64,000 bases of DNA from Tetracladium setigerum. Taxonomy: Eukaryota; Ascomycota; Leotiomycetes; Helotiales. Positions within the stretch are counted from its first letter, which is position 1, and every line of letters begins with the position of its first letter. Positions 36,407 to 47,017 of this stretch are shown one piece after another. The stretch lies in contig PZJY01000009.1 in the NCBI GenBank assembly GCA_031472005.1, forward strand, positions 434,001-498,000, given 5' to 3'. Made by a program: the position numbers and the translations under genes. The notes under the pieces are model-generated. The model saw only the letters and a program-made list of their open reading frames with translations, was not told where the DNA came from and did not search any database.

Positions 36407-37704
36407 ATGGAGAATCAAGATGTTCGGCTATTCAAGGGTCTTGGACTTCAACAGTCCTCTGCACTGACAGCCTCCGGGTCAACTGTCAACTTCTATCATA
36501 GATTGCCGAAAGATGCTGAGCCTAGCAATCCAATTCTTGTTTTGATTCATGGATATCCTCAATCGTACTTGCACCTCCTACGTTATTCTTGGGTCTGATG
36601 CTGACTCTATACTCCAGAAGCTACATGTGAGTTTCTCTGAAATTTAGGAGTAAAATCAAAGTGTCCAGTCCTTTACACTTAAATGAGAGTTACTGAAATG
36701 TACTCCTATCTAGGTGGCGACATGTAAGTTTCCCTCGACATCAAGGAACGGGTATGGAAAAGAACAGAAATTCTAATTATCTCAGGTTGTTCGTTCACTG
36801 CCTGTCGATATCCCTTTATTCATTCCGGATGTAAGTGCAAACACCCCAGATATCTATTTGTATCATTTTAAAATTTAGATTCAAAATCTAATCAAGATTC
36901 CCAGATTCCTGGCTACGGCCTCAGCACCCCTCAACAACCAAGCACGACAAGCGCACCATTGGCCAAGCCATTCTCTCTGCCCTCTCTACACATCTCCAGA
37001 CCTCCTCCGAGCTCGCAAAACCCATCCCTATTATCCTCGGAGGCCATGACCGCGGCGCACGCATCTGTCAACGCCTCACAACCGACCTATCCATCCCCGG
37101 ACCTCCCAGCGCTGCTCTCGCCAACTGGACCATCGTCGGCACCGTGATCCTCGATATCATGCCCGTAACCACACAATGGTCATCACTCTCGAATCCAACA
37201 TTTGCACGAAGCACATTCCACTGGCCATTTCTTGCCAACGCAGCACTCGCCGCACCTATGATCGTAGCTTACGGTGGTGGGAAGTGGTGTCTGGAGATCA
37301 TGCTTCGATGGGCCGGTGATGGAGTTGTTGGGTTAGAGAGTTTGCGCGCTGATAAAGCGCTGGAGGTTTACGCGGGGTATTTTGAGAATGAGATGGTGGT
37401 GAGGGCGAGTTGTGATGATTATGAGGCGGGTTCAAATGAGGATGTGGTGATGGAGAGGGAGGATCAGGAGGCTGGGAGGGGGATTGGCGTGGATACTTTG
37501 TTGATGTTTAGTAAAGATTATTTGGGCTCGAGGTATGATGTTCCGGAGGGATGGAAGTCCTTTGTGATGGAGAAAGCAAAGTTGAAGATTGCAGAAGTAA
37601 GAGGGGCAGGTCATTTTTTGCCAGAAGAAGCGCCGCAAGAGGTATCAGAGCAGGTGGCGGCATTCTATACAGAGGTTTTACAGAAGATCAAGGCGGCGAC
37701 TTGA
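36407..37704 (+). CDS. Alpha/beta hydrolase (epoxide hydrolase/dehalogenase-like) with two micro-exons and one apparent missing base
   Basis: Five exons are derived: 36407-36564, 36618-36626 (9 bases), 36714-36723 (10 bases), 36786-36830 and 36905-37704. Together they read LVLIHGYPQS-SYM-WRH-VVRSLPVDIPLFIPD-IPGYGLST, a canonical alpha/beta-hydrolase start with the HGYP oxyanion motif. The nucleophile elbow is GGHDRGAR, so the nucleophile is Asp, as in soluble epoxide hydrolases and haloalkane dehalogenases. The catalytic His is in GAGHFLPEEAP near the C-terminus. Length is about 340 residues, normal for the family. The frame breaks at CCCC 36927-36930; one added C gives LSTPSTTKHDKRTIGQAI and the total becomes divisible by three. 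Substrate unknown. Likely cytosolic, since no signal peptide is seen. Confidence 0.85.
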
Positions 37705-38125
37705 TTATGGTGACAGCGGAATAGATACAGTCCCAATGTCTTTTATCCTCTGCAATTCTAGAGCATAGATTTGCGATTTAATCACTGTAACCGAGGTAGA
37801 CAAACAAAATGCAACTAAACTCATCCGCCACACCTTTTTATTTAGTGTTTAGACTCTTCACACAGTGATCTTCCAGTTTTCCAGAAACCAAATCATATTG
37901 AAAAAGCAGATGTATATTGCAAGTCTAAATCATCTCATCTAATGCCATAAACTCCCGATGCAAGAATGAAACCCAACTTCCTAGTTATTCAACTTCTACC
38001 ATTACTGTCCCCCTTTTTCCCACCCACACAAGCATTACAACCACATCGCTTCATGCCACGCCCACAACTACTCTCAACTACCACCCCCCAACTACCACCA
38101 CAACCACAGCCACAGCGATAACTGT
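37705..38125. other. Convergent intergenic region, no gene seen
   Basis: This is the 3' flanks of the hydrolase (plus) and GT2 (minus) genes, with a C/A-rich simple stretch near 38030-38115. No gene is seen. Confidence 0.5.
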
Positions 38126-40249
38126 TTAGAACACGAATGTTCCGACAAACATGGTGGCAAGATATGCACCAATCGTTATATCCCTAACTTCATACCACCA
38201 ACCCCAAAGGCCCACATACTCACCTCTTCCATACTTCATATCAAGCGTAATCCTTCCATCCGCATCTCTTGTAACCAGATCTTCACGATCAACCATATCA
38301 CTTGGCCAGATCACATATCTGCAAACCTCCACACAAGCCGTCAAGCAATTGGCCCAGACCAATGGTGGCCAGAACGAGTGCGTGAGGAGATAGATCAACT
38401 TATCATCACGGTCACCCTTGTAGACTACACCGCGCCAGATGGAGATGGCAAGTGCACCAAGAAGGAAAGGGATGTAGAGTGCGTGGAACCAGAGACCACA
38501 GTCCCAAATCATGGCCTTGATTCGTCGACCAAGAGGAGCGCGCTTAGCGGAGTCGCGTTCGTTGAGGCCGGAATCGACGGAACCGGAGGCGTCAAAGCCG
38601 AGGGGTTTGCCTCCGAGCCAGGTAGGAAGTACAAAGGAGATTAGATGTGTGCGGACGTAAAAGACTGACATCCAGAGTTGGGCCGCGGATTCACGTTGGG
38701 CGAGGCGGTAGCCAGAGGGGAGGAAGGTGATGGCGTCGTTCAGTTTAGAGCTTGCGAAGCCGAGGAATGAGAGGCGGAGAAGCCAGCGGAGTTGGGTGTT
38801 TGTGGCAAAGGCAACAAGCGTTCCGCCGGAGTAGAGGACGGAGGGGATGGCGAGGAGAGCAATTACCAGGAAGATTTTGGAGCATGTGTCGAGGATAATG
38901 AGCCATGAGGAGATACGGGCGATGGGCTTCATTTGAGAACTGAGCGGACCATACAAGCAGCAGTTGAGGTGCTTGGCGGTTTGAAGGTTGCCCAAAGACC
39001 AGCGCATACGTTGCTTGAGATGACCAACGAGAGTGTCAGGAATCAGACCAATTTGCTGGACGCGTGTTAGTAAGAGCTGTGATCTTTTAGAAAAAATCAA
39101 GAGCAGACGTACCAAAGCCTCATGAACGTAAGCTGTCTTCCATCCTGCACCAAGAAGAAGAGTTGAAGTGAGGGTATCTTCGTTCAGGGATTCAATTGGC
39201 CACCCGTTGATAGATTTGAGAGCTTCCAAACGCATAACATAGCCAGATCCGGTGTGCCAAGCCACACCGTTAGAATCCTTGGTTTGCTCAGCAACGTGAG
39301 AGAAGGACAGAGTTGACTGGGTGAGAGGGTCGCAGCGAGGGATATTGTAGAAAAGCTATTCACAAGTTAGCAAGAAGTTCACCTGTTGAAGTCGACAAAG
39401 AAGTGGAACATACTTGAGGTGGGCATGCTAGACCAACTTTAGGGTCATTAACCATGTGAGGAAGAGCAGCCCGAAGCCAGTGAGGAGAAGCAATCATATC
39501 CGCATCCAAGCCAGCAAGATACTCAGCAGGGCCACCCTTGAGATTGGCCATGAATTCTGTTCCAGCTCGAAGATTACCGGCTTTGAAGTTGTGTGGCGTT
39601 CCCTTGGGGACAATTCTTGCGTTGTAGTACAAGTTTGGATAGATCAGCTTGAGAGCCTCGACTGCCTTTTTGAGGTCCGCATCTTTTCCATCGTCACAAA
39701 CTGCGATTCGGAACTTGTCTGTAGGATAGTCAAGGAGGCATGCTGATCTAACAGTGTCGAGGATGACGTCTATGTCTTCATTACAGCAGACCACGAGGAT
39801 GTCAACTGTTGGGACGTTGTTTCCGACCAAGCGAAGTTTCTCACGGCGACGAGTTCGGATGGAGAGGACCTGGAAGAGTTGTTGCAACAGTTGAGGATCT
39901 GTGGGCTATTAGATGACAGGATCTTAGCCTCGAAAGGGAAATGACTTACACAAAAGGCAAGCCTCCGTAAAGACGAAAACCCAAGCCACGATGTACGGCC
40001 TCTGGTACTTTCTTTGGGCTTGAACAACACAGAAGATTCGGAAAGCATAGAACGAAATGCTGGACAAGACAGACAACAAAGTTGTGTAAGGGACAATCGG
40101 TAAATTGCGAGTTTCCATGAGGCTACGAGTCCTTCGCTGTCGTGGTCATGGATTTTCTCTATGTTGTAGAGTGAGGCTTCGTTCTTCCCCTCATTGTCGC
40201 TAAAATCCGGAGAAGACACAATGTCTTCGTTGAACTGTTCTTTGCCCAT
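38126..40249 (-). CDS. Processive family-2 glycosyltransferase (cellulose synthase-like), membrane protein
   Basis: Four exons are derived: first exon ending 39950, then 39898-39414, 39355-39113 and 39055-38126. The ATG at 40118 (METRNLP) gives an unbroken 608 residues. An upstream ATG at 40249 (MGKEQFNED) would add an acidic N-terminus but is out of frame by one base, so the start is uncertain. Motifs of processive GT2 enzymes are all present: VVCCNEDIDVI, CDDGKD (Asp), GLDADMIASPHW (DxD), NEDTLTS (TED-like) and QQIGLIPDTLVGHLKQRMRW (QxxRW). N-terminal segments (PYTTLLSVLSSISFYAFRIF) and several C-terminal hydrophobic segments (SWLIILDTCSKIFLVIALLAI, FLLGALAISIW) place it in a membrane. It should polymerise a beta-linked polysaccharide from a nucleotide sugar. 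The product is not predictable. Confidence 0.87.
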
Positions 40250-41127
40250 CTTGAGTGAGGTATGAAGAGGCGTTTTGGCTGTGATGGTTTGAAAAGAGAG
40301 GTATAGCACAGGAGCTTTATAGGATTGAACTCGAGAGAGGTTCTGTATCTCCTGTCAGAATTTCCATGAGTGGAGCACCATATCTTGCTCATGGCGAGAC
40401 TCCTGAACGGAAAGTAGTATTGTATTTCCATTTGACAAGCTTATCAGTTGCAAAAGCTTGTTTTCGCCGTGTTTAGGTGTCCAGCGCGAGCCGAACATCC
40501 ACATTGGGCAAATAAAAAGACGAGTCCTACGATCGTGCTGAGTTTTCGTTCGTCGTTTTCAACTGTGACCTCCTAGATTCGTGAGAGATACGTTGCGACA
40601 TCGTCGTCGTGTACCAAAACAAGTATTTCCTAGCTAGCAAGCATGCACATCTTGTCAGATATCGCCTGCTATAGGAGCATCCTCAAGCCACCTGTAACCT
40701 TGCGGCCATCCCTCTGCATCGCGTGGAAACCCTGTATCAAGGCTGGCAAACTGGCTTGTTGAGATCAAATTGTACATTGAAGTTTCTCGTAAGTCGATAC
40801 GACCCTGAGTCAATTGAAGACTTGAGGCGCACAGCCTTTTTCAGAAGCGAGTATCTCAGATGGAGCTAAAGAAGGGAGATCCATATTTCAAATGCACAAA
40901 CATCCCAAAACGGTATCGTCGTCCTAGAAAGTTCGGTACATGGCAAGTATCCGTACGGCACTGCTGCAGAAAGTATTGAAGGAGACTGCCACGGCTCCCC
41001 GAGTTGCACTCGGATCGTGCCGCAAGCGGGTTCGAAGCTAATGACGGACGTTAACTAAAACATTTTCACCTGTGCTTCTACCTCATCTGTACAGACGACT
41101 GCGACCCTGCAGAGATGCTCAGCAAAA
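40250..41127. other. Intergenic, no gene seen
   Basis: This is the divergent upstream region between the GT2 gene and the ORF at 41128. No recognisable RNA gene or conserved frame. Confidence 0.5.
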
Positions 41128-41505
41128 ATGCGAACCTCGATACATTATATTCTCCTCGGGGGTGGAAGCAGCCCGAAGGCGACGCAAGTACTTCCCCGTA
41201 AGCCGCATTGGATCGGGATCGGCACATGTATAAGCGGTGCATATAGAATAAGCCTTGTCAGATCTAAGGCCAGCCGTGCCGAGTACGTAACCTCAGTGGA
41301 GGATGAGACGCTGCAGCAGTACCCTCCGTATTGGATCACGGAAGCATCAGGGGTAAAACGTTGCGATCATGTCCTGAAAGCTCTGGAAAGTCGATCGAAC
41401 GAAAATTTCAAGCCTCCTCTCAAAGATGATACAATTGGCCAGGCCAAACAGCTCACAATACACCTGATCAGACAATCGAATACACTCGCCGTGCAAAATA
41501 CATAG
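41128..41505 (+). CDS. Short hypothetical protein with N-terminal ILLGGGSS motif
   Basis: An ATG-started frame of 125 residues. It would be dismissed as a chance ORF except that its first 15 residues align without gaps to the start of the HeLo-pseudokinase: M-x-T-x-x-x-(F/Y)-I-L-L-G-G-G-S-S, identical at eleven positions counting F/Y as similar, but with different codons. After this motif I see no family resemblance. GTAAGC at about 41195 could be a donor, so this may be only the first exon of a gene now decayed or unresolved. It could therefore be a short protein, a 5' exon, or a coincidence. Confidence 0.35.
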   Translation: MRTSIHYILLGGGSSPKATQVLPRKPHWIGIGTCISGAYRISLVRSKASRAEYVTSVEDETLQQYPPYWITEASGVKRCDHVLKALESRSNENFKPPLKDDTIGQAKQLTIHLIRQSNTLAVQNT

Positions 41506-43649
41506 GAAGCTGGCTCGTTGGCCAAGAACCAGTTCACCTCGTGCACCCTAGTAAAGAGCAGCCAATGAACATTGATACCAAAGAAAACATCACATCAAGG
41601 CTCCGCCAATTTGACATCTTGAAAGTCCCTCAGATAACGTGAGAACCATGATAAAGTCGCAGCAGGAGTGTAACTGTACAATCCTGTCTCCATAACTGTT
41701 GAACTTCAATCGCATCCACTCCCGGGAGTCGGGCAGCTTCACCGCAAGGAAAACAGAGATTGTTGAAAGTTTTTCAATCGACAACATGAGAGAAGATAAA
41801 CAGCAGACAATGAGCAGATTATGGTGCAATCTCAGGTTATGGCTGAAGGATCGGGGTCGAGGTCTCCCACCTGCAAGCCGTGTCAGCATTTCGAAGCTTG
41901 TCCTCATCTGATAAGAACAGCCCGTAGCGTCGCACTCACCATTGTTGAAACCGTGGTCGATGAAAAAGTAGAAAGCAAAATATTTTTAAAGAGGAAGAGG
42001 AACGAAAGTTGAGAAACAGTTGAACAGAAATACAGAGCATTCGACGTAGAAATATGCTACTGAAGCGACTTTTGGCTAAGGTGGGATCTGATCCACAAAG
42101 AAGCCACTCGTCAGGATCATATGACGCTCCCGTTTTGCCTGAACTCACAACTATAGTCTTCAATCTAATAACTGGAGCTGATGGGGCGGGAATGGCTGGA
42201 TCTTTGACGAGTGGGTATCTTGAGACCGTTTCTTCTCGTTGTGTTTTTATCTTTTGTTTTGTGCTAATACATTCCTATTGGATGGACGGCAGGAGGTGGG
42301 TAATTCCAAGAGCCGCGATGATAGCCACTATTTGCGTGCGCAGACTAGATAAACCGCATGTGCGATCATAGTTGACGAGCATTTTGCGCGGAAGAGTCCT
42401 CGAGGTCAAAGTGCTCCTTTGATTCAACAATACTCTCGTGTTGGCGACTACCTTCGATGCTTTGGTAGCTTCTAGTTGACCATTGCTCACCTCGAAAGCC
42501 TCACTCAATAAAGTGTCCAGACCTGTCTTGTTGTTACAGAATCGACTTCGATGGTTGCTCGACCAAGTGCTGGATCATCTGGCGCTAGTCAAACCCACAA
42601 ATCTTGATTCAACGACATTGATCATGTTTCCCTTCTCGGGGTGCGATCTTCCTCCATATCACATAAGTCAACGATCTCATAAAGCAGGGGCTATTTCCAT
42701 GTGCATCCAATTGATCGTAATTCGGTATCAATCTTCTTCCAAGGAGTCGAGATACCGAGGAGAGATCATCGATGTTTCCACAGCCATTTGACCTTCCACC
42801 GAATCCAACATTCATTCATCCCGATATGCGATCCCCAAAACCCTCCAAGACGACAGCGCTGTACAAATGCGATGGTAGTTCAAAGCAGGTTCTGCAATAA
42901 AGCGCGGATGTTCGAGGGCACACTGCCTGTGCATCGCACAGAACAACGGCAGTGTCGAGGTTCGTCTGCTTCAGGGCTGATTTTGTAGCATATCCTTCCC
43001 CTCGCCCCTCACCGTCGGCGGTGTATATATATCATGGATTAGCAGTAACGGCGCGAAAATGTACGAAGGTATGAGGCGGTAGCCAGATGTCGACAAAGGT
43101 ATTGGGACTCGAAGGTACTAAGGTTCGCATTCAAGCGTCGTGGGAACGGTGGGGTATACAGATCTGCAAGATCAAGCGACTGAGATGTGAATATTTCTGA
43201 TGATGCGGTTACTGATACATTGGGAGCTCCAAAGCTGGTGGGGGTTAGGATACGATAAAAGATTGGATTATGGAGTTGATGGATCGTGGGGATATCAATT
43301 CAGGGGAAGCCGCCTGTGACGAAACCTTCTTGGGCAAAATGCCGGTCTTGGCAGAATCCATCACCAATTTCAGCATTCACTCCCCAAATGAAGTTCACTG
43401 AATGCTAGAAATTCATGGCCACCCGAAAGAACGAGCCCAAACTGTTGGTGAGCTTCACTTTTCTTTTTCACCGTGATTGATCAGCTTCCTAGACCTGTGA
43501 AGATCGCGCTCCTCTACACCAACCACACATCCAACCCACCGACATCGTTCGTTTGTCAACACCAGGTCACGAAAATCCCCTTTCCAGCAAGCTCAGAGCC
43601 AGCGTTCTCATAGCCCTGAGTAATATAGTTGTATGGCATGTGCAATACA
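41506..43649. other. Intergenic 2.1 kb, no supported gene
   Basis: Several overlapping frames on both strands (41590-42163, 42054-42371, 42483-42988) lack family signatures and consistent splice signals. It may contain decayed coding sequence, but I cannot support a gene. Confidence 0.45.
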
Positions 43650-44704
43650 ATGACAGATATCCACCAAACACATCTTCTTGCTGGTCTGAAGCGCCTGCTC
43701 GAATCCAGCAAATACTCAGACCTGACCATAACTTGCGGCACCCATGATTTCAAAGTCCACCGAGCTATCATCTGTGAGCGATCAAAATTCTTCGAGGCAG
43801 CTTGTAATGGAAATTTTCAGGTAGGAGACTTTCTTTCTACCTAGAATACACCTCGCTGATCTGTGTTTAGGAAGGATTAACGGGAGTGATCAGGTTGGAG
43901 GGTGATGATCCAGGTGCAGTGGAGAGGATGATTTTGTACTTGTACACGCTCGATTATGACGACATAAGTTCCTCCATGTTGTTTGGCTCTGGCTCTGGCT
44001 TTGATACCGGACCGAGCGCCATCAAGGAAGTTCAACAAACCGCTGCTTCGGCAGGAGGAACCCACCAAGTCGAGTCACAAACGCCTGAGGGCTTAGTAAC
44101 TTCTCCAGACGATGATCTCTCACCGATCATCGACACCGATATAGAAAAGTCGTTGCTTGCCAATGCTCATGTCTATTCTATTGCCGACAAATACGATATC
44201 GCCGGGCTCAAGCAACTGGCAAAGGTAAAGTTCCAGCGGGAGGCACATGCTCTGCTTTCTACAAACCTTTATCACGAGATCATCAAGCTTATCTATGAAT
44301 CTACTCCAAGCAAGGACCGAGGGCTGCGAGATATTGTGTCCCTGGTCTGCGCGTCAGAAATCAGAGCAGTAGTGGACAACCCAAGCTGCCGTGTTATTTT
44401 GCAGGAAATCGGAGACTTTGCATATGACGTTTTGTGCGAGTCAGTGAAGTCTGATGGCAACAAATTGAGCGAGATGTTGGCATCTAAGACAGCTGTAGAG
44501 CAGGAGTTGAAAGACACTAAGTTGAAGCTTCAACGCTCGGAGACTGAGAAAGAATCGTTCAAAAGACAGGCCAGGCAGGCTGCAGAGACTGTTGAATTGG
44601 TGAACAAATATCAAGAATGCACCAGCTGTTGTGTCGATTTTTATGGGCGCCTTACAAACCCGACAGCTTTGTCTTGCAGGGCTTGTGGTCATACACAAGA
44701 GTGA
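43650..44704 (+). CDS. BTB/POZ domain protein with C-terminal Cys motif
   Basis: Two exons (43650-43820, 43871-44704) give 334 residues. The N-terminal BTB/POZ domain shows LLESSKYSDLTITCGTHDF, VHRAIICERSKFFEAAC, GVIRLEGDDPGAVERMILYL and, after an inserted low-complexity loop, NAHVYSIADKYDIAGLKQLA. Residues about 250-310 look like a coiled coil (EQELKDTKLKLQRSETEKES). The last 30 residues contain CTSCC and CRAC, a possible four-Cys zinc site. BTB domains dimerise and often bring substrates to Cullin-3 ligases, but no Cullin-specific element can be claimed. The ATG at 43650 is chosen because it directly precedes the domain. Confidence 0.82.
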
Positions 44705-46159
44705 CCGTGTCGCAAAGATCGCTTCACAAAGACTAGGTTCATTGGATGGTATGTTTTGGAAGCAGCTCATTGGGAGATGTTTGGCGGCCTAGCTGGTTGC
44801 TGAGGTCCACGATATTTGTCTCGTCACTTGCTTTCTCGAGTAAAAGAATATTTGGTTGTTCTTCTAATCACATTCAAAGTAAAAAATCTCGGAATCACTT
44901 GTAAAATAGTTACCTCCAATGGACGAAAATTCTGATGACATCTTGCTGAGTTTGATAATTCGCAACTCAGTTTTTGGTCCTGCCCTTTCCAGCAACCTTA
45001 CCTTTGATTTTGTTCAGTACTGAGCATATGACACTCCCTTCTATTCCCAAAGCAGTAATGAGAACGAAACCCAGATTTCTTTCTGTACTGCCAATGGTAA
45101 GATTCCAGCAAATCTGACTCACCCGCGAAACAGAATTTACCCATTCTCTGTTAAAGGTTCAGCCACCATGCTCGAGTTGCACTCAAAACCTAGTCAAATG
45201 TCAAGTTTCGTGATCTCTAATCAACCGAGAATGTAGATCACAATGCACGTCTGGTTCCTTTTGTGGTATTCCACAGGCCTTCTCAATTCCTCCCGTTCCT
45301 CAAACTTGTTCGGCATAAAGTCTTGGCAGGCGAGGATATGCATTTGGAGTGACTGCTCTTTACACTTCCTCAACCTTACATAATATTGAAAAAGATTTGC
45401 CCACTCAAAAATCCAAAGGAATCATATCTCAAAGCTACTAAGGCACTTTCTCCTTTTTCACTGGATTACTTGGAGTGGAGAATGACTGACATTTTCGAGG
45501 TCGAAGAACAGTTCTGAAAATTGGCGAAAGACAAAATTACACCCTATACAAGAATTCTGCACAGACTTACTCTGGTCTTTTTATGAATATTCTTGGGTAT
45601 TGACAGATCCTCTCAAAGTCCAAGTCAGAATACCGGAATTTTGGATGGAGGGAAGTAAGTTCCTTGTCTGAAGTTGTGATGATCGATCCTACTTGATTAT
45701 GGTGTGAAAAATATTCTTCAAGGGTCGAGGTTTCCTACTTTTGGACAAAACTTATATTTCTCAATGCATTGGCAGAAATTGCTCTGTTGTCTGTTGGTGG
45801 GTATTAATGGTGGTCTTGGCATTCAAAACACTTGAGTCTCGAAACCAAACCCGAGAACTCTTTTCTATCGTGGATACGTCTATGGTTAATATCACCAGAC
45901 TCGAATTCTACGCGTGATTCTCAAAGTCCAAGGAGGCTTCAAACAGTCTTGCTTGAAGACTTCCCAGCCTTAGCCAAATCTGTGAACACCGCTCTGCCAA
46001 GCAATCAAGCGACCATCCGCGAGTTTGTTGACTTTCAAGGAGTCGCGTCCAATTCAAAATTCCGATTTCACATCACGGAGTTGCCTTTCAGCTTCAATCC
46101 AGCAATTGAGGTTCAACTTCAACTCTCATCGAGCCTTTCCGACCCACCCACTTTTTTGA
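44705..46159. other. Intergenic 1.5 kb, no supported gene
   Basis: No gene was recognised. An open frame beginning 45832 runs on into the minisatellite; its first 100 residues do not resemble a known domain. Confidence 0.45.
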
Positions 46160-46555
46160 ATTGTCAACCCTTCACATCCATCATCACCCCTTCACATCCA
46201 TCATTCACATCCATCATTCGCATCCATCATTCACATCCATCATCCATCCTTCACATCCATCATCAACCCTTCACATCCATCATCAACCCTTCACATCCAT
46301 CATTCACATCCATCATCCATCATTCATATCCATCATCAACCCTTCACATCCATCATCCATCATTCACATCCATCATCAACCCTTCACATCCATCATTCAC
46401 ATCCATCATCCATCATTCATATCCATCATCAACCCTTCACATCCATCATTCACATCCATCATTCGCATCCATCATTCACATCCATCATCCATCCTTCACA
46501 TCCATCATCAACCCTTCACATCCATCATCACCCCTTCACATCCATCAACCCTTCC
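46160..46555 (+). repeat. Minisatellite built from CATCCATCA/TTCACATCC units
   Basis: About 395 bases consist of variants of TTCACATCCATCAT and TTCACATCCATCATCAACCC in tandem. The plus strand is almost free of G, so the two strands are highly asymmetric. A longer block (about 46190-46285) that includes the rare TTCGCATCC variant recurs near 46437-46520, showing higher-order duplication. The array stays open in two frames, giving repetitive His/Pro/Ser/Ile text, but this is a by-product of the repeat. It lies about 0.5-1 kb upstream of the gene at 47018. Confidence 0.9.
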
Positions 46556-47017
46556 GATCTTTCAAGTCCAATCCTCGCACAATCCGACTCTTCAGCCCAG
46601 TTGCAAGAATCAACTCTTTTGATCCATCACCCCTTCTGATCCATCACCCTTTCTGATCCGCCAACCTTTCGCTCTTGAAAGTCAATCTCTCAGACTCGCA
46701 TAAGTTGGTAGCCTCCAAATATTGCTTCAAGCATCTCGATTTTCACTGCTTTTATTCTCACTTCGGCGATTCTTCAAGCGCTCAATCTTGCAGATTTCTC
46801 CGAGATCAATTCTAAATTGCCACTATCTTGACTGTCACATCCGCGCGCCGCTTTTGAGAGTCGATCTTTCAAACTTCGAAGTTCTTGATTTTCACTGTCT
46901 CAACTCTCGCTTCGGTTAGTTACCCTTTAAGCTCTGCCTCGCAGATCTGATACCAGTTCTCAATTACCGTCATCTCAGCTCTCATATTCGCGACGCTCTC
47001 ACCTCCGCGACTCTTGA
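46556..47017. other. Upstream region of the gene at 47018
   Basis: C/T-rich sequence continues after the minisatellite, with related words such as TCTTCAAGC and GATCCATCACCC. It probably contains the promoter and leader of the downstream gene. Confidence 0.4.

Noticed and set aside
40118..40249. Ninth missing-base frame break in the GT2 N-terminus
   Set aside because: The MGKEQ frame is off by one base from the rest, but no homopolymer lies in the possible break interval and the ATG at 40118 alone gives a complete protein, so it is left as start ambiguity.
41506..43549. Possible decayed gene or transposon in the 2-kb gap
   Set aside because: Frames on both strands are short and unrelated. 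No terminal repeats, target duplications or transposase motifs were seen.
45832..46656. 274-residue ORF over the minisatellite
   Set aside because: Most of it is minisatellite read in frame, and an overlapping frame is open as well, so openness comes from the repeat and not from coding selection.
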